Source: Streptomyces sp. Je 1-79
Lineage (GTDB): Bacteria > Actinomycetota > Actinomycetes > Streptomycetales > Streptomycetaceae
Reading direction: 5' to 3'
Assembly (NCBI RefSeq): GCF_025195125.1
Contig: NZ_JAMGSL010000005.1
Location: 372,001-436,000 of the forward strand
Length of the DNA: 64,000 nucleotides
The position numbers and the translations under genes are program-made. Positions within the stretch are counted from its first letter, which is position 1. The number at the start of each line of letters is the position of its first letter. Under the pieces are notes generated by a model. The model was not told the DNA's origin. It ran no database searches and saw only the letters and a program-made list of their open reading frames with translations. Below, piece after piece: positions 47,736 to 61,522 of this stretch.

Positions 47736-50179
47736 CCACGGCGCGGCCCGGACCCGCACCCGTCACGGCCCCGCGGCGCAGCCGTGTGGTCGTCCGCGGT
47801 GTCGTGCAGGGGGTGGGATTCCGGCCCTTCGTCTACGCCCTCGCCACCGGGCTGCGCCTGTCCGGCCACGTCACCAACACGGCGGACGGCGTCGTCGCGG
47901 AGGTCGAGGGAGACCCCGCGGACGTCGCCGCCTTCTGCGCCCGCCTCGCACCCGACGCCCCGCCCCTGGCCCGGGTGGAGTCCGTCGAGACGGCCGAGGT
48001 GACCGCGAGCGGCGGCAGCGGGTTCACGATCGTGCCCTCCCGTCAGGGCGGCGCCGTCCGCACCCTCGTCCCGCCGGACACCGCCACCTGCGACGACTGC
48101 CTCGCGGAACTCGCGGACCCGGCCGACCGGCGGTATCTGCACCCCTTCATCACGTGCACCCACTGCGGCCCGCGGTTCACGATCGTCACCGGTCTGCCCT
48201 ACGACCGGGTCCACACCACCATGGCCGGCTTTCCGATGTGTCCGGACTGCGCCCGGGAGTACGCGGACCCGGCCGACCGGCGTTTCCACGCACAGCCCGT
48301 CGCCTGTCCCCGCTGCGGCCCCCGGCTGCGGCTGGTCACCGTCCCGGACGGCCCGGCCCCCTCCTCCGTCACCGATCCGGCCCCCGAACTCGACTCCGGC
48401 ACCGGCTCCGGCACCGAACCGGTCGCCGCCGCACGTCGGATGCTCGCGGCCGGCGCGATCCTCGCCGTCAAGGGCCTGGGGGGCTACCACCTGGCCTGCG
48501 ACGCGACGAACCCCGACGCGGTGGCCGAACTGCGCCGCCGCAAGGCGCGCGGTGACAAACCGTTCGCGATGATGGCCGCGGACCTCGCCGACATCGAGCC
48601 CCTCGCGCACCTCGGCCCGCTCGAACGTGAACTCCTCACCGGCGGCGTCCGGCCCGTCGTCCTGCTGCGCCGCCGCGACGCCGCACGGCCGCGCCACGGG
48701 GCGGCCCCGGCGCGGGCGGTGGCTCCCGGCAGCCCGGACCTCGGCTTTATGCTCCCGTACACCCCCGTGCACCATCTCCTTCTCGGCCTCGGCGCGGCGG
48801 GCCGGGAAGGGCCCCGGCTGCTGGTGATGACCAGCGGCAACCTCGCGGGCGAACCCATCGTCACGGACGACGCGGAGGCACTGACCAGGCTCGCCGGTCT
48901 GGCGGACGCCTGGCTGCTGCACGACCGACCCATCCATGTCCCCTGCGACGACTCCGTCGTCCGCGTCTGCGACGGCGAGCAGCTGACGCTGCGCCGCTCC
49001 CGGGGCTATGCGCCGCTGCCGGTCGCGCTTCCCGTCGAGGTCGCCCCCTCCCTCGCCGTCGGTGGAGACCTCAAGAACACCTTCTGCCTCGGCGACGGAC
49101 ATCAGGCATGGCTCTCCGCCCACATCGGCGACATGGACGACCTCGCCACCCAGCTCGCCCTCGCCTCCGCCGAGCGGCAGCTGGAGTCCGTCACGGGCGT
49201 ACGGCCCGGTCTGCTCGCCGCGGACCGCCACCCCGCCTACCGGTCCACCCGCTGGGCCCGGGAACATGCCGCGGGGCGGCCGGTCGTCCCCGTACAGCAC
49301 CACCACGCGCACGTCGCGGCGGCGATGGCCGAGAACGGCCTCGACGGCACACGTCCCGTGATCGGCGTGGCCTTCGACGGCACCGGCTACGGACTCGACG
49401 GCGCCGTGTGGGGCGGTGAGTTCCTTCTCGCGGACTACGCCGGGTTCCGACGGTTTGCGCACCTGGCCTACGTACCCCTGCCGGGCGGTGACGCGGCCGT
49501 ACGACGGCCCTACCGCATGGCACTGGCCCACCTGTGGGCCGCGGGCATCGCCGCCGACCCCGCACTGCCCTGCACGCGGGCCTGTGATCCCGGGGAACGT
49601 GCCGTACTGGAACGGCAGTTGGCGCGCGAGCTGAACTGCGTGCCCACGTCCAGCATGGGGCGCCTCTTCGATGCCGTCTCCTCCCTCGCGGGGATCTGCC
49701 ACCACGCGGGATACGAGGCGCAGGCCGCGATCGAGCTGGAGGCCGCGGCCCTGGGCGCGCCCGGCGTGACGGAGGACCCGCGCTACGCGTTCCGGCTCGG
49801 CGCGCCGCGGGCCGGTACCCCGCTCACCGCCGATCCCGCACCCCTGCTGGCGGCGGTGGCCGCCGACGTGCTCGACGGGACTCCCGCGGCCGTCGTCGCG
49901 GCGCGGTTCCACCGTGCCGTGGCGCGTCTGGTGCGTACGGTCTGCGCCGCCGCCCGCGGCGAGACCGGCCTGGAGACCGTCGCGCTGACCGGGGGAGTGT
50001 TCGCCAACACGGTGCTCTCCTCGGCCTGCGCCGAAGGACTGCGGGAGGACGGCTTCACCGTGCTGCGCCACCGCCGGATCCCGCCGAACGACGGCGGTCT
50101 GGCCCTCGGCCAGCTCGTCGTCGCCGCCCGGGTCACGGACGGGTCGGCCCCCGGCACGCCACGACGAGAGCGACAGTGA
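47732..50179 (+). CDS. hypF: carbamoyltransferase HypF
   Basis: This 815-residue protein shows all HypF domains in order: acylphosphatase-like (VRGVVQGVGFRPFVYALA, about 20-105), two zinc fingers (CDDC, CTHC, CPDC, CPRC at about 120-195), a YrdC-like domain (ILAVKGLGGYHLACDATNPD, GDKPFAMMA, VMTSGNLAGEPIVTDDAEAL), and a Kae1-like carbamoyl-transfer domain (VPVQHHHAHVAAAMAENGLD, GVAFDGTGYGLDGAVWGGEF, LTGGVFANTVLSSAC). It activates carbamoyl phosphate as carbamoyl-AMP and passes the carbamoyl group to HypE for the cyanide ligands. The GTG overlaps hypB; hypC begins ten bases after its stop. Confidence 0.95.
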   Translation: MTTARPGPAPVTAPRRSRVVVRGVVQGVGFRPFVYALATGLRLSGHVTNTADGVVAEVEGDPADVAAFCARLAPDAPPLARVESVETAEVTASGGSGFTIVPSRQGGAVRTLVPPDTATCDDCLAELADPADRRYLHPFITCTHCGPRFTIVTGLPYDRVHTTMAGFPMCPDCAREYADPADRRFHAQPVACPRCGPRLRLVTVPDGPAPSSVTDPAPELDSGTGSGTEPVAAARRMLAAGAILAVKGLGGYHLACDATNPDAVAELRRRKARGDKPFAMMAADLADIEPLAHLGPLERELLTGGVRPVVLLRRRDAARPRHGAAPARAVAPGSPDLGFMLPYTPVHHLLLGLGAAGREGPRLLVMTSGNLAGEPIVTDDAEALTRLAGLADAWLLHDRPIHVPCDDSVVRVCDGEQLTLRRSRGYAPLPVALPVEVAPSLAVGGDLKNTFCLGDGHQAWLSAHIGDMDDLATQLALASAERQLESVTGVRPGLLAADRHPAYRSTRWAREHAAGRPVVPVQHHHAHVAAAMAENGLDGTRPVIGVAFDGTGYGLDGAVWGGEFLLADYAGFRRFAHLAYVPLPGGDAAVRRPYRMALAHLWAAGIAADPALPCTRACDPGERAVLERQLARELNCVPTSSMGRLFDAVSSLAGICHHAGYEAQAAIELEAAALGAPGVTEDPRYAFRLGAPRAGTPLTADPAPLLAAVAADVLDGTPAAVVAARFHRAVARLVRTVCAAARGETGLETVALTGGVFANTVLSSACAEGLREDGFTVLRHRRIPPNDGGLALGQLVVAARVTDGSAPGTPRRERQ

Positions 50180-50189
50180 GGAGACACCC

Positions 50190-50507
50190 ATGTGCCTGGC
50201 GGTACCCGGAAAAGTGCTGGACGTCGAGGACCGGGACGGCACCCGGATGGCCACGGTCGACTTCGGCGGCGTGGTCAAGGAGGTGTGCCTGGAGTACCTG
50301 CCGGACCTGAAGCCCGGTGAGTACGCCATCGTCCATGTCGGTTTCGCCCTGCAGCGACTGGACGAGGAGTCGGCCAGGAAGACGCTGGAGCTGTTCGAGA
50401 CCCTCGGCATGCTCCAGGAGGAGTTCGGCGACCCGTGGGAGGCCGCCGAAGCGACGGGCGACGAGCGGCCGGCGCAGGACGGCCTCGCCGGAGAGGTGAC
50501 GCGGTGA
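50190..50507 (+). CDS. hypC: hydrogenase assembly chaperone HypC
   Basis: This 105-residue protein begins [12 protein letters not shown], with the iron-binding Cys2, and continues [20 protein letters not shown] and [20 protein letters not shown]. HypC binds HypD and carries the Fe(CN)2CO unit to the large subunit. The C-terminal extension of about 25 residues beyond the usual length is acidic and low-complexity. AGGAG precedes the ATG by about eight bases. The stop overlaps hypD (GTGA). Confidence 0.94.
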   Translation: MCLAVPGKVLDVEDRDGTRMATVDFGGVVKEVCLEYLPDLKPGEYAIVHVGFALQRLDEESARKTLELFETLGMLQEEFGDPWEAAEATGDERPAQDGLAGEVTR

Positions 50508-51676
50508 AGTACATCGACGAGTTCCAGGACCCTGAGCTGGCCCGGCGGCTGCTCGACGAGATCCGTGCGACGGTGACCCGGCCCTGGGCCCTGATGGAGG
50601 TCTGCGGCGGCCAGACCCACACCATCATCCGGCACGGCATCGACCAACTACTGCCGCCCGAGGTCGAGTTGATCCACGGCCCGGGCTGCCCGGTCTGCGT
50701 GACGCCGCTGGAGGTGATCGACAAGGCGCTGGAGATCGCGTCCCGTCCCGGCGTGATCTTCTGCTCGTTCGGGGACATGCTCCGCGTTCCCGGCACGGGC
50801 CGCGACCTGTTCCAGGTCCGCGGGCAGGGCGGTGACGTCAGGGTCGTCTACTCGCCGCTCGACGCGCTGCGGATCGCCGAGCAGAACCCGGACCGCGAAG
50901 TGGTCTTCTTCGGGATCGGGTTCGAGACGACGGCCCCGCCCAACGCGATGACGGTCCATCAGGCGCGCAAGCTCGGCATCCGCAACTTCAGCCTGCTCGT
51001 CTCCCACGTCCGGGTTCCCCCGGCGATCGAGGCGATCATGAACTCCCCCGACTGCCGCGTCCAGGGTTTCCTGGCCGCGGGGCACGTGTGCAGCGTGATG
51101 GGTACGGCGGAGTATCCCGAACTCGCCGAACGCCACCGGGTGCCGATCGTCGTCACCGGCTTCGAGCCGCTGGACATCCTCGAAGGCGTACGGCGGACGG
51201 TGCTCCAACTGGAGCGCGGGGAGCACACCGTCGAGAACGCCTATCCGCGCGCGGTCCTGCCCGAGGGCAATCCCGCCGCCCGGGCGATGCTGGACGACGT
51301 CTTCGAGGTCACCGACCGTGCGTGGCGCGGGATCGGTGTCATCCCGGCCAGCGGCTGGCGGCTCTCGGAGCGGTACCGCGAGCACGATGCCGAATACCGG
51401 TTCTCCGTCGAGGGCATCGACACCCGTGAACCGGCCGAGTGCCGCAGCGGCGAGGTCCTGCAGGGGCTGCTGAAGCCGCACGAGTGCGAGGCCTTCGGTA
51501 CGACGTGCACGCCTCGTTCCCCGCTGGGCGCCACGATGGTCTCCAGCGAGGGGGCGTGCGCCGCGTACTACCTCTACCGGCGGCTCGACCTCGGCACCCC
51601 GTCGCGGAAGTCGTCCGCGTCGGCGTCGTCTCCGGCGGCGAAGTCCGCGACCCTGGAGGGCAGTTCCGTTGTCTGA
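50504..51676 (+). CDS. hypD: hydrogenase formation protein HypD
   Basis: This 390-residue protein has [16 protein letters not shown] (Cys34), [52 protein letters not shown] and [14 protein letters not shown], all standard HypD blocks. The late cysteines that hold the [4Fe-4S] cluster lie in [20 protein letters not shown] and [20 protein letters not shown]. HypD is the scaffold on which HypC and HypE assemble the iron centre. The last 25 residues ([20 protein letters not shown]) are a low-complexity tail. The GTG start overlaps hypC. Confidence 0.94.
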   Translation: MKYIDEFQDPELARRLLDEIRATVTRPWALMEVCGGQTHTIIRHGIDQLLPPEVELIHGPGCPVCVTPLEVIDKALEIASRPGVIFCSFGDMLRVPGTGRDLFQVRGQGGDVRVVYSPLDALRIAEQNPDREVVFFGIGFETTAPPNAMTVHQARKLGIRNFSLLVSHVRVPPAIEAIMNSPDCRVQGFLAAGHVCSVMGTAEYPELAERHRVPIVVTGFEPLDILEGVRRTVLQLERGEHTVENAYPRAVLPEGNPAARAMLDDVFEVTDRAWRGIGVIPASGWRLSERYREHDAEYRFSVEGIDTREPAECRSGEVLQGLLKPHECEAFGTTCTPRSPLGATMVSSEGACAAYYLYRRLDLGTPSRKSSASASSPAAKSATLEGSSVV

Positions 51677-52754
51677 GCTCACGCGCGACACCCCTGGGGC
51701 GCAGGCACCCGACATGCTCGGCTGGACGTGCCCCGCCCCGCTGCGCGACCAGCCGCGTGTGGTGATGGGGCACGGCGGGGGCGGTGCCCTCTCCGCCGAA
51801 CTGGTCGAGCACATCTTCGCCCCCGCCTTCGGCGGCCCCGCGCTCTCGGTCACCACCGACGCCGCGACCGTCGAACTCGGCGGCGCCCGGCTGGCCTTCT
51901 CCACCGACTCCTTCGTCGTGCGCCCCCTCTTCTTCCCCGGGGGCAGCATCGGCGACCTGGCCGTCAACGGCACGGTGAACGACCTCGCCATGAGCGGGGC
52001 CCGCGCCGCCTACCTCTCCTGCGGCTTCATCCTGGAGGAGGGGGTCGAGACCGGCGTCGTGTCCCGCGTGGCGAACGCGCTCGGCGCGGCGGCCCGCGCC
52101 GCGGGCGTGCAGGTGGCCACCGGCGACACCAAGGTGGTGGAGGCCGGCCACGGCGACGGTGTCTACATCAACACCTCCGGCATCGGTCTGATCCCGCCCG
52201 GTGTCGACCTCCGGCCGCAGCGCGTCGTACCCGGCGACGTGGTGATCGTCAGCGGGCCCGTCGGCGTCCACGGCGTGGCGATCATGAGCGTCCGCGAGGG
52301 TCTGGAGTTCGGGGTCGAGATCGAGAGCGACTGCGCGGCGCTCGGCGGCCTGGTCGAGGCGATGCTCGCGGTCACGCCGGACCTGCACGTGCTGCGTGAC
52401 CCCACGCGCGGGGGCCTCGCCGCCTCGCTCAACGAGATCGCGGCCGCCTCGGGCACCGGCATCGTCCTCCAGGAGCGGGACGTTCCCGTCCCCGCCCCCG
52501 TGGCCAACGCCTGCGCGGTGCTCGGTCTCGACCCGATGTACGTGGCGAACGAGGGGAAGCTGGTGGCCTTCGTCCCGCGTGCGCAGGCCGATGCCGTGCT
52601 CGCCGCGATGCGGGCGCACCCGCTGGGCGCGGGGGCGGCCGTGATCGGCGAGGCCGTCGAGGCGCATCCGGGCATGGTGGTCGCGCGTACCGGCCTCGGT
52701 GGTACGCGCGTGGTGGACATGCCGCTCGGTGAGCAGCTGCCGCGGATCTGCTGA
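51669..52754 (+). CDS. hypE: carbamoyl dehydratase HypE
   Basis: This 361-residue protein has [60 protein letters not shown] and [20 protein letters not shown], and ends PRIC with the C-terminal Cys361 that is carbamoylated and dehydrated to thiocyanate. It belongs to the PurM-like ATPases. A TTG start at 51669 inside the hypD end is the best fit to the family N-terminus; no ATG or GTG lies in a better place. The stop is three bases from that of the convergent zinc-ribbon gene. Confidence 0.93.
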   Translation: MSELTRDTPGAQAPDMLGWTCPAPLRDQPRVVMGHGGGGALSAELVEHIFAPAFGGPALSVTTDAATVELGGARLAFSTDSFVVRPLFFPGGSIGDLAVNGTVNDLAMSGARAAYLSCGFILEEGVETGVVSRVANALGAAARAAGVQVATGDTKVVEAGHGDGVYINTSGIGLIPPGVDLRPQRVVPGDVVIVSGPVGVHGVAIMSVREGLEFGVEIESDCAALGGLVEAMLAVTPDLHVLRDPTRGGLAASLNEIAAASGTGIVLQERDVPVPAPVANACAVLGLDPMYVANEGKLVAFVPRAQADAVLAAMRAHPLGAGAAVIGEAVEAHPGMVVARTGLGGTRVVDMPLGEQLPRIC

Positions 52755-52757
52755 GCG

Positions 52758-52991
52758 TCAGCCCCGGGCGCCGCGGCGGCGGTCGCGGGCGGTGTCGAGG
52801 GTCCATGTGTGGGTGCAGTTCGGGCACTGCAGATGGACCTTGGGCCCCTTGTTGGCTATCAGGTAGCGCCAGTGCTCCGAGCAGTTGCGCCGCTCCGCGC
52901 AGGTCGCGCAGTCCCGGGCGTCGTCGCAGCCCGGGCAGGCGACCCAGGCGCGGCGGGCCCGGTCGGCGTGGGGGTCAATGGGAAGCCGCAC
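52758..52991 (-). CDS. small cysteine-rich zinc-ribbon protein
   Basis: This 77-residue protein has several cysteine pairs: VACPGCDDARDCATCAERRNCSEHW and VHLQCPNCTHTWTLD (landmarks ACPGCDD, QCPNCTHTW). The last pair with TW resembles the end of a zinc ribbon. I do not recognise a family. The GTG at 52991 has GGAG about eight bases upstream; an ATG at 53018 is possible but lacks one. It overlaps the end of the DUF6400-type gene by 17 bases and converges on hypE. Confidence 0.62.
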   Translation of the reverse strand: MRLPIDPHADRARRAWVACPGCDDARDCATCAERRNCSEHWRYLIANKGPKVHLQCPNCTHTWTLDTARDRRRGARG

Positions 52992-53226
52992 GGCCCGGCT
53001 CCTGTCCCGGCAGCACACCCGCCGCCACCAGCATCGTGTGGATCCGCTTCTGCTCCTCGTCCAGGCCCGAGTACAGCAGGTCGTGCGCGGCCTGCTCCTC
53101 CCGCAGGACGGCCACCGGGTCCCAGTCGGGCCCCAGGGCCGCCACGACCTCGGCCCGCCGGCGGGCCTCCTCGATGGTGAGGTCGATGGTGAAGGTGACG
53201 TGGTCGGGATCGGTGCCCTGGTTCAT
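52975..53226 (-). CDS. DUF6400-type small protein
   Basis: This 83-residue protein (HVTFTIDLTIEEARRRAEVV, AALGPDWDPVAVLREEQAAH, DLLYSGLDEEQKRIHTMLVA) matches DUF6400 as I know it. It appears helical, without cysteine, signal peptide or membrane helix. The function is unknown. The ATG at 53226 has no strong ribosome-binding site, but composition changes sharply upstream of it. It is co-transcribed with the zinc-ribbon gene and lies just after the hydrogenase locus, facing it. Confidence 0.68.
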   Translation of the reverse strand: MNQGTDPDHVTFTIDLTIEEARRRAEVVAALGPDWDPVAVLREEQAAHDLLYSGLDEEQKRIHTMLVAAGVLPGQEPGRAASH

Positions 53227-53646
53227 GGGAGCGCTTTCGATGGTGCTTTCGGCGGAATGCGAACGGGTTCCGCCACGTGTACCAGAGGCGGCGCCGGGTG
53301 CGGAAGGGCGGACATCACCTCCTGGGTTCGTCGGCGTGTGGCGGCGGGGGCACGAGAATCGGCCGATACCGCCACGGATCGCGCCATGGGGAGGGTGCAG
53401 GCCGCCGAAAGCCGCTCGTAGGGGCCCGCCATGCTTCCGGCCACTGTGGCGCATCTCACGCAAAACCGGTCACACCCGGCAGGGCGTCCCCGCCGTCGCG
53501 GCGGGTCTCAGAGGGTGGACCGGGCTGTGGGACGGCCGTGGGGTGCCCCACCCCTGAACTGCCCCCGCCCGCTGAGCCGTTGGCCCCCGGAGCCCTCTTG
53601 TCCGAATCCCCGGTACCGGTTGGATCATCGTTGTAGTGTCCGCGCC
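53227..53646. other. 420-base divergent gap without a gene
   Basis: No credible gene is seen; open frames here have skewed composition and no start signals. Two hairpins stand out: CCCGCC/GGCGGG (53489-53505) and the perfect repeat GTGGGG-TG-CCCCAC (53538-53551). The promoter of the membrane protein gene lies at the right end; TAGTGT at 53634-53639 is only seven bases from its ATG, so the message could be leaderless. Confidence 0.5.
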
Positions 53647-54210
53647 ATGACTACGGAAACCACCGACGCGGAGTGCCTCGCCCTTACGCGGAATCTGCGT
53701 CGCCGAGGCGCGATCGTGCTCGCCGTCTTCGCCCTGGTGTGGGCCTTCGCGGCCGGCTCGGGCATAGCGGCCGTACCGGTGTCGGTCGCCGTCGGCGTCC
53801 TCGCGGCCGCCGTGACGGCCGGCGCGGTGGTGGTGGCCTTCCGCGGTACCGCGCGTCCCGTGACGCGTCTCGTCTCGCTGCCGGAGAGGTGGAACAAGGG
53901 GGTCGGCCTGGTCAACCTGGCCGAGCTGGTGGCGATCTTCGTGGTGATCGCGGCGTCGAACGCGTCGGGCCACCCCGAATTCATCCCGGTCGGCATCTGC
54001 CTCGTCGTGGGGCTGCACTTCTTCCCGCTGGCCCGTCTCTTCGACCAGGGGCAGTACACGTGGACCGCGATCTTCCTGACGGCGGTCGCGCTCGTGGGGC
54101 TCGCCGTCCTGGCGGCCGGAACCACGGCGGAGACGATCCGTACGGTGGTGGGCCTGGGCGCGGCGCTCGTCCTGTGGGCCTCGTCCTTCCACGTCGCCCT
54201 GCGCGGCTGA
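53647..54210 (+). CDS. six-helix membrane protein, possibly DUF7010-like
   Basis: This 187-residue protein has about six hydrophobic helices: GAIVLAVFALVWAFAAGSGI, VSVAVGVLAAAVTAGAVVVA, LVNLAELVAIFVVIAASNAS, FIPVGICLVVGLHFFPLARL, WTAIFLTAVALVGLAVLAAG and VVGLGAALVLWASSFHVAL. The GLHFFPLARLF motif recalls DUF7010 membrane proteins, but I am not sure. No ribosome-binding site precedes the ATG, which agrees with a leaderless message. Function unknown. Confidence 0.72.
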   Translation: MTTETTDAECLALTRNLRRRGAIVLAVFALVWAFAAGSGIAAVPVSVAVGVLAAAVTAGAVVVAFRGTARPVTRLVSLPERWNKGVGLVNLAELVAIFVVIAASNASGHPEFIPVGICLVVGLHFFPLARLFDQGQYTWTAIFLTAVALVGLAVLAAGTTAETIRTVVGLGAALVLWASSFHVALRG

Positions 54211-54395
54211 CGGGAGGTTCCGGCGCCGAGCCGCCGCGCGGTGACGGGGCGGACGGCCTCGTCCTGGAGACCACCGATGAGTTTCCCGGTGATCCGCGGT
54301 CATAGATCATGGTGGGTGGGCGTCGCGCCGTGCAGGTGGCGGGCGCGTGCCGACCGCATCAGCGAAGAAGCCGACGAGACACCGAGGAACCCACG

Positions 54396-54968
54396 ATGCG
54401 TACCCTGATCAGCACCGCTTTCATCTCGCTCGACGGCGTCGTGGAGGCCCCGGGCGGCGAGCCCGGCTACCGGAACTCCGGATGGACGTTCAAGGACATC
54501 GAGTTCCTCCCCGAGGCGTACGAGATCAAGGGCCGGGAGCAGGAGGAGGCGAGCGCGCTGATGCTGGGCCGGACCAGCTACGAGTCGTTCAGCCCCGTGT
54601 GGCCCGACATCGAGGACTTCGCCGGCTACAAGGTGATGCCGAAGTACGTCGTCTCCACCACGCTCACCGAGGACGCCCTGGTGTCGAACTGGGGCGAGAC
54701 CACGATCCTGCGCTCGCTCGACGAGGTCGCCGCGCTGAAGAAGACCGAGGGCGGCCCGATCATCGTCCACGGCAGCGCGTCCCTGAACCAGGCCCTGTCG
54801 GACGCCGGCCTGATCGACCGCTACCACCTTCTCGTCTTCCCGCTCCTGCTCGGCGCGGGCAAGCGGCTGTTCAGCGCCACGGACAAGGACGCCCAGAAGC
54901 TGAAGCTGGTCGAGCACGAGGCCTACGCCAACGGCCTGCAGAAGAACGTGTTCGACGTCGTCCGCTGA
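54396..54968 (+). CDS. dihydrofolate reductase family protein (RibD C-terminal type)
   Basis: This 190-residue protein has TAFISLDGVVEAPGGEPGYR at the start, ALMLGRTSYESFSPVWPDIE, KYVVSTTLTEDALVSNWGET, GGPIIVHGSASLNQALSDAG and YHLLVFPLLLGAGKRLFS, the usual pattern of YyaP/YwjB-like RibD-C reductases. Members bind NADPH; the substrate of this group is unknown. GAGGAA lies about seven bases before the ATG. A hairpin terminator follows. Confidence 0.87.
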   Translation: MRTLISTAFISLDGVVEAPGGEPGYRNSGWTFKDIEFLPEAYEIKGREQEEASALMLGRTSYESFSPVWPDIEDFAGYKVMPKYVVSTTLTEDALVSNWGETTILRSLDEVAALKKTEGGPIIVHGSASLNQALSDAGLIDRYHLLVFPLLLGAGKRLFSATDKDAQKLKLVEHEAYANGLQKNVFDVVR

Positions 54969-54979
54969 CGAGGCCTCCC

Positions 54980-55002
54980 GCCCGGCGCCGCAAGCGCCGG
55001 GC
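54980..55002. terminator. hairpin terminator between convergent genes
   Basis: Perfect 9-bp arms GCCCGGCGC (54980-54988) and GCGCCGGGC (54994-55002) with the loop CGCAA lie 11 bases past the RibD-type gene and 47 bases past the convergent membrane protein gene. Confidence 0.7.
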
Positions 55003-55049
55003 AAGGGCTCCCGACGTTCTGTCGGAACCGGCACCGGCCGTGCACCGGA

Positions 55050-55739
55050 CTACGGCCGCGAGCGCCACGGCGGGCCGTGCTTGCGGCGGTGCTCCTCCAG
55101 ACGGTCCTGCTGCGACCGGCGGCGCATGCCCGCACTGAACATCGTGCCGCCGACGAGCACGAAGGCGCCGCCGGTGATCCCCAGGCCGACGGGGTCCAGG
55201 GAGCGGTCGTCGGTCGCCTCGATCCAGGGTTCCAGGCCACCGAGCGGGTCCTTGAAGAGAACGACCCGTCGGCCCTCGGCGAAGTCGCCGTGGCAGTTCT
55301 GGATGTCTCCGAGCTCGGCGCTCTCGCCCGCACTGTCGACCACGTGACAGACGTGGCGTACGTCGCCCTTGGAGTTGGTGCGTTCACCGGCGTCGACCAC
55401 CACGGCGTCGACCCGCTCGCCGAGCAGCTTCGCGTACGACTCGTACAGGTTGGACCCCGCGAACACCCCCAGCGCGAGGGTCCCGAAGCCCACGATGATC
55501 GCGGCGCCCGCACGGTTCCAGTTCGACCCCGCCACGCCCGCCCCGAGGCCGGCCGCGGCGAGCACGACGAGGACGCCGACGTACAACATTCCGTACGGGT
55601 ACTGGGAGAGGAACCCGCCCACCGTGGCCGCGACCGGGACGAGCGCGGCCCAGAACAGCGTGTTCCGCGTCCGTCGGGGCCCGCGCGGGATGCCCTCCCA
55701 GGAACTCTTCATCCGTGCGGCCGTGCGTGTCTCGTCCAT
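55050..55739 (-). CDS. multi-helix membrane protein with extracytoplasmic domain
   Basis: This 229-residue protein has helices at about 28-45 (TLFWAALVPVAATVGGFLSQ), 50-70 (GMLYVGVLVVLAAAGLGAGV), 78-96 (AGAAIIVGFGTLALGVFAGS) and 178-198 (GLGITGGAFVLVGGTMFSAG). Between the third and fourth is a domain of about 75 residues with RVDAVVVDAGERTNSKGDVR and HVCHVVDSAGESAELGDIQNC (landmarks), rather like DUF3592 proteins. The pair of cysteines there may form a disulfide. AAGGGGGA lies about eight bases before the ATG. Function unknown. Confidence 0.7.
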   Translation of the reverse strand: MDETRTAARMKSSWEGIPRGPRRTRNTLFWAALVPVAATVGGFLSQYPYGMLYVGVLVVLAAAGLGAGVAGSNWNRAGAAIIVGFGTLALGVFAGSNLYESYAKLLGERVDAVVVDAGERTNSKGDVRHVCHVVDSAGESAELGDIQNCHGDFAEGRRVVLFKDPLGGLEPWIEATDDRSLDPVGLGITGGAFVLVGGTMFSAGMRRRSQQDRLEEHRRKHGPPWRSRP

Positions 55740-55907
55740 GGCGTTCCCCCTTGTCTGCGCCGGTGGACCTCGCGCCCACCCTACGCAGGAGTGGCCTGAG
55801 GTCGGGCCAGAGGGCCAGCAGCGTCTGCACGACGACCGGGGCTCCCACACCGACGACGTCCCGGTCCGCCGCCGAGCGGCCGGCCGGGACGTCGGGGTTC
55901 ACCGGGG

Positions 55908-58220
<2,313 letters not shown>

Positions 58221-58372
58221 TCATCGCGAGGAAAGCCGACTTCACGAACTGCGTGCATATCGAATGAATGACGTACGGACGCGACCGGTCGACGGCTTCG
58301 GTGGTTGGGCCGCCCGGGGAGTGGGACGCTAAGGGGGTGGGGGCCCGTGCCGACGAGACTCGGGAGGGCCGA

Positions 58373-59850
<1,478 letters not shown>

Positions 59851-59851
<1 letters not shown>

Positions 59852-61515
59852 TGCCCGCCCTCGGAGAGCCGACGACCGGAGGTCCCGGCGAGGTGGCGCG
59901 CTCGGAGTGGCTCCTCCTGCCCGGCGAACGCGGCAACGGCGCGACCCGCCTCGACAGCCGCCGCCCGGACGGGAAGGCCTGGTCCGAGGGGAACCAGGCA
60001 CGGCCCCTGGTGGACGGTGCCACGTACTTCGGGGAGCTGCTCGCCGCCGTCCGCCGGATGCGCTCGGGCGACCTGCTGCTCTTCACCGACTGGCGCGGCG
60101 ATCCCGACGAGAGGCTCGCCGGGCCGGGGACCGAGATCGGCGACGTCCTGTGCCGAGCCGCCCGGCGCCGCGTCGTCGTCAAGGGGCTGCTGTGGCGGTC
60201 CCACCTGGACAGTCTCCGGTTCAGCGAGGAGGAGAACCGCCACCTCGGCGAGGAGATCGAGGAGGCGGGCGGCGAGTGCCTGCTCGACATGCGGGTACGG
60301 CCCGGAGGCTCCCACCACCAGAAGCTGGTGGTGCTGCGCCACCCCGGCCGCCCCGAACTGGACGTGGCCTACGTCGGGGGCATCGACCTCTGCCACAACA
60401 GGAACGACGACGCCACCCACCGAGGCGACCGCCAGTCCCTGCCCATGGCGGCCGCCTACGGGCCGCACCCGCCGTGGCACGACGTCCAGCTCGCCCTGCG
60501 CGGCCCCGTCGTCGGCGACGTCGAAGCCGTCTTCCGTGAACGGTGGGAGGACCCCTCCCCGCTCAGCCGCAGCCCGGCCACCCGTCTGCGCCAGCTGGCG
60601 CACCGGGAGGACACCGACGCCGGCAGGCTGCCGCCGCAGGCCCCCGATCCGGCCCCGTGCGGCACGCATACCGTGCAACTGCTGCGCACGTACCCGAACC
60701 GGCTGTTCAACGGCTACCCCTTCGCACCCGACGGAGAGCGGAGCATCGCGCGCGGGTACCTCAAGGCGCTGCGACGAGCCCGTGCGCTGATCTACGTGGA
60801 GGACCAGTACCTGTGGTCCCCGAGGGTGGTGGCCTCCTTCGCCCGCGCCCTGGCCCAGAACCCAGGGCTGCGGATGATCGGGGTGATCCCCTCGGTCCCG
60901 GAGCAGGACGGCCGGCTGACCCTGCCCATGAACCTGATCGGGCGGATCGCGGCCCTGGACGAGCTGCGGCGCGCCGGCGGCGGCCGGGTCGCGGTGTACG
61001 GGCTGGAGAACCAGGCCGGGACGCCCGTCTACGTGCATGCCAAGGTGTGCGTCATCGACGACATGTGGGCCTCCGTGGGCTCCGACAACATCAACCTCCG
61101 GTCGTGGACCCACGACTCGGAACTCAGCTGCGCCGTCGTCGACGAGAGTCCTGACCCCCGGCCGCCGCGCGACCCCGGAGGCCTCGGGGACGGCGCGCGC
61201 GTCTTCGCCCGCGAGCTGCGCCTCGGGCTGATGCGGGAGCACCTGGACGTCGAAGCGGGCTCACGGCGGCAGTCGGCCGTGTCGGAGGCCCTGTGCGACC
61301 CCGAGGTCGCCTTCCGGGCCTTCACGCAGGCTGCCGCAGCCCTGGACACCTGGCACGACCGCGGGCGCCGTGGACCGCGGCCGGCGGGCCGCCTGCGCCG
61401 CTACGTCCCCCCGGACCTGCCCAGGACGCGGCGGGCTCTGGCGACGCCCCTGCACCACGTTCTCGTCGATCCGGACGGCCGTCCGCTGAGCATGCGGAGC
61501 CGTGGGGCGTTCTGA
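59851..61515 (+). CDS. phospholipase D-like protein with two HKD motifs
   Basis: This 554-residue protein has two PLD repeats. The first shows SGDLLLFTDWRGDPDE, VKGLLWRSHLDSL and GGSHHQKLVVLRHPGRPELD; the His and Lys are present but the Asp of HxKxxxxD is Arg. The second is complete (VYVHAKVCVIDDMWASVGSD, NINLRSWTHDSELSCAVVDE). The family hydrolyses or transfers phosphatidyl groups, as cardiolipin synthases and PLD do. There is no signal peptide or membrane helix, so it is probably cytoplasmic. Its ATG overlaps the ligase stop by one base. It converges on the Rieske gene with seven bases between stops. Confidence 0.86.
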
Positions 61516-61522
61516 ACCGTGG

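Noticed and set aside
47426..50647. 1073-codon minus-strand open frame over hypB-hypF-hypC
   Set aside because: Antisense to unmistakable hyp genes, with composition typical of a GC-bias shadow and no recognisable domain.
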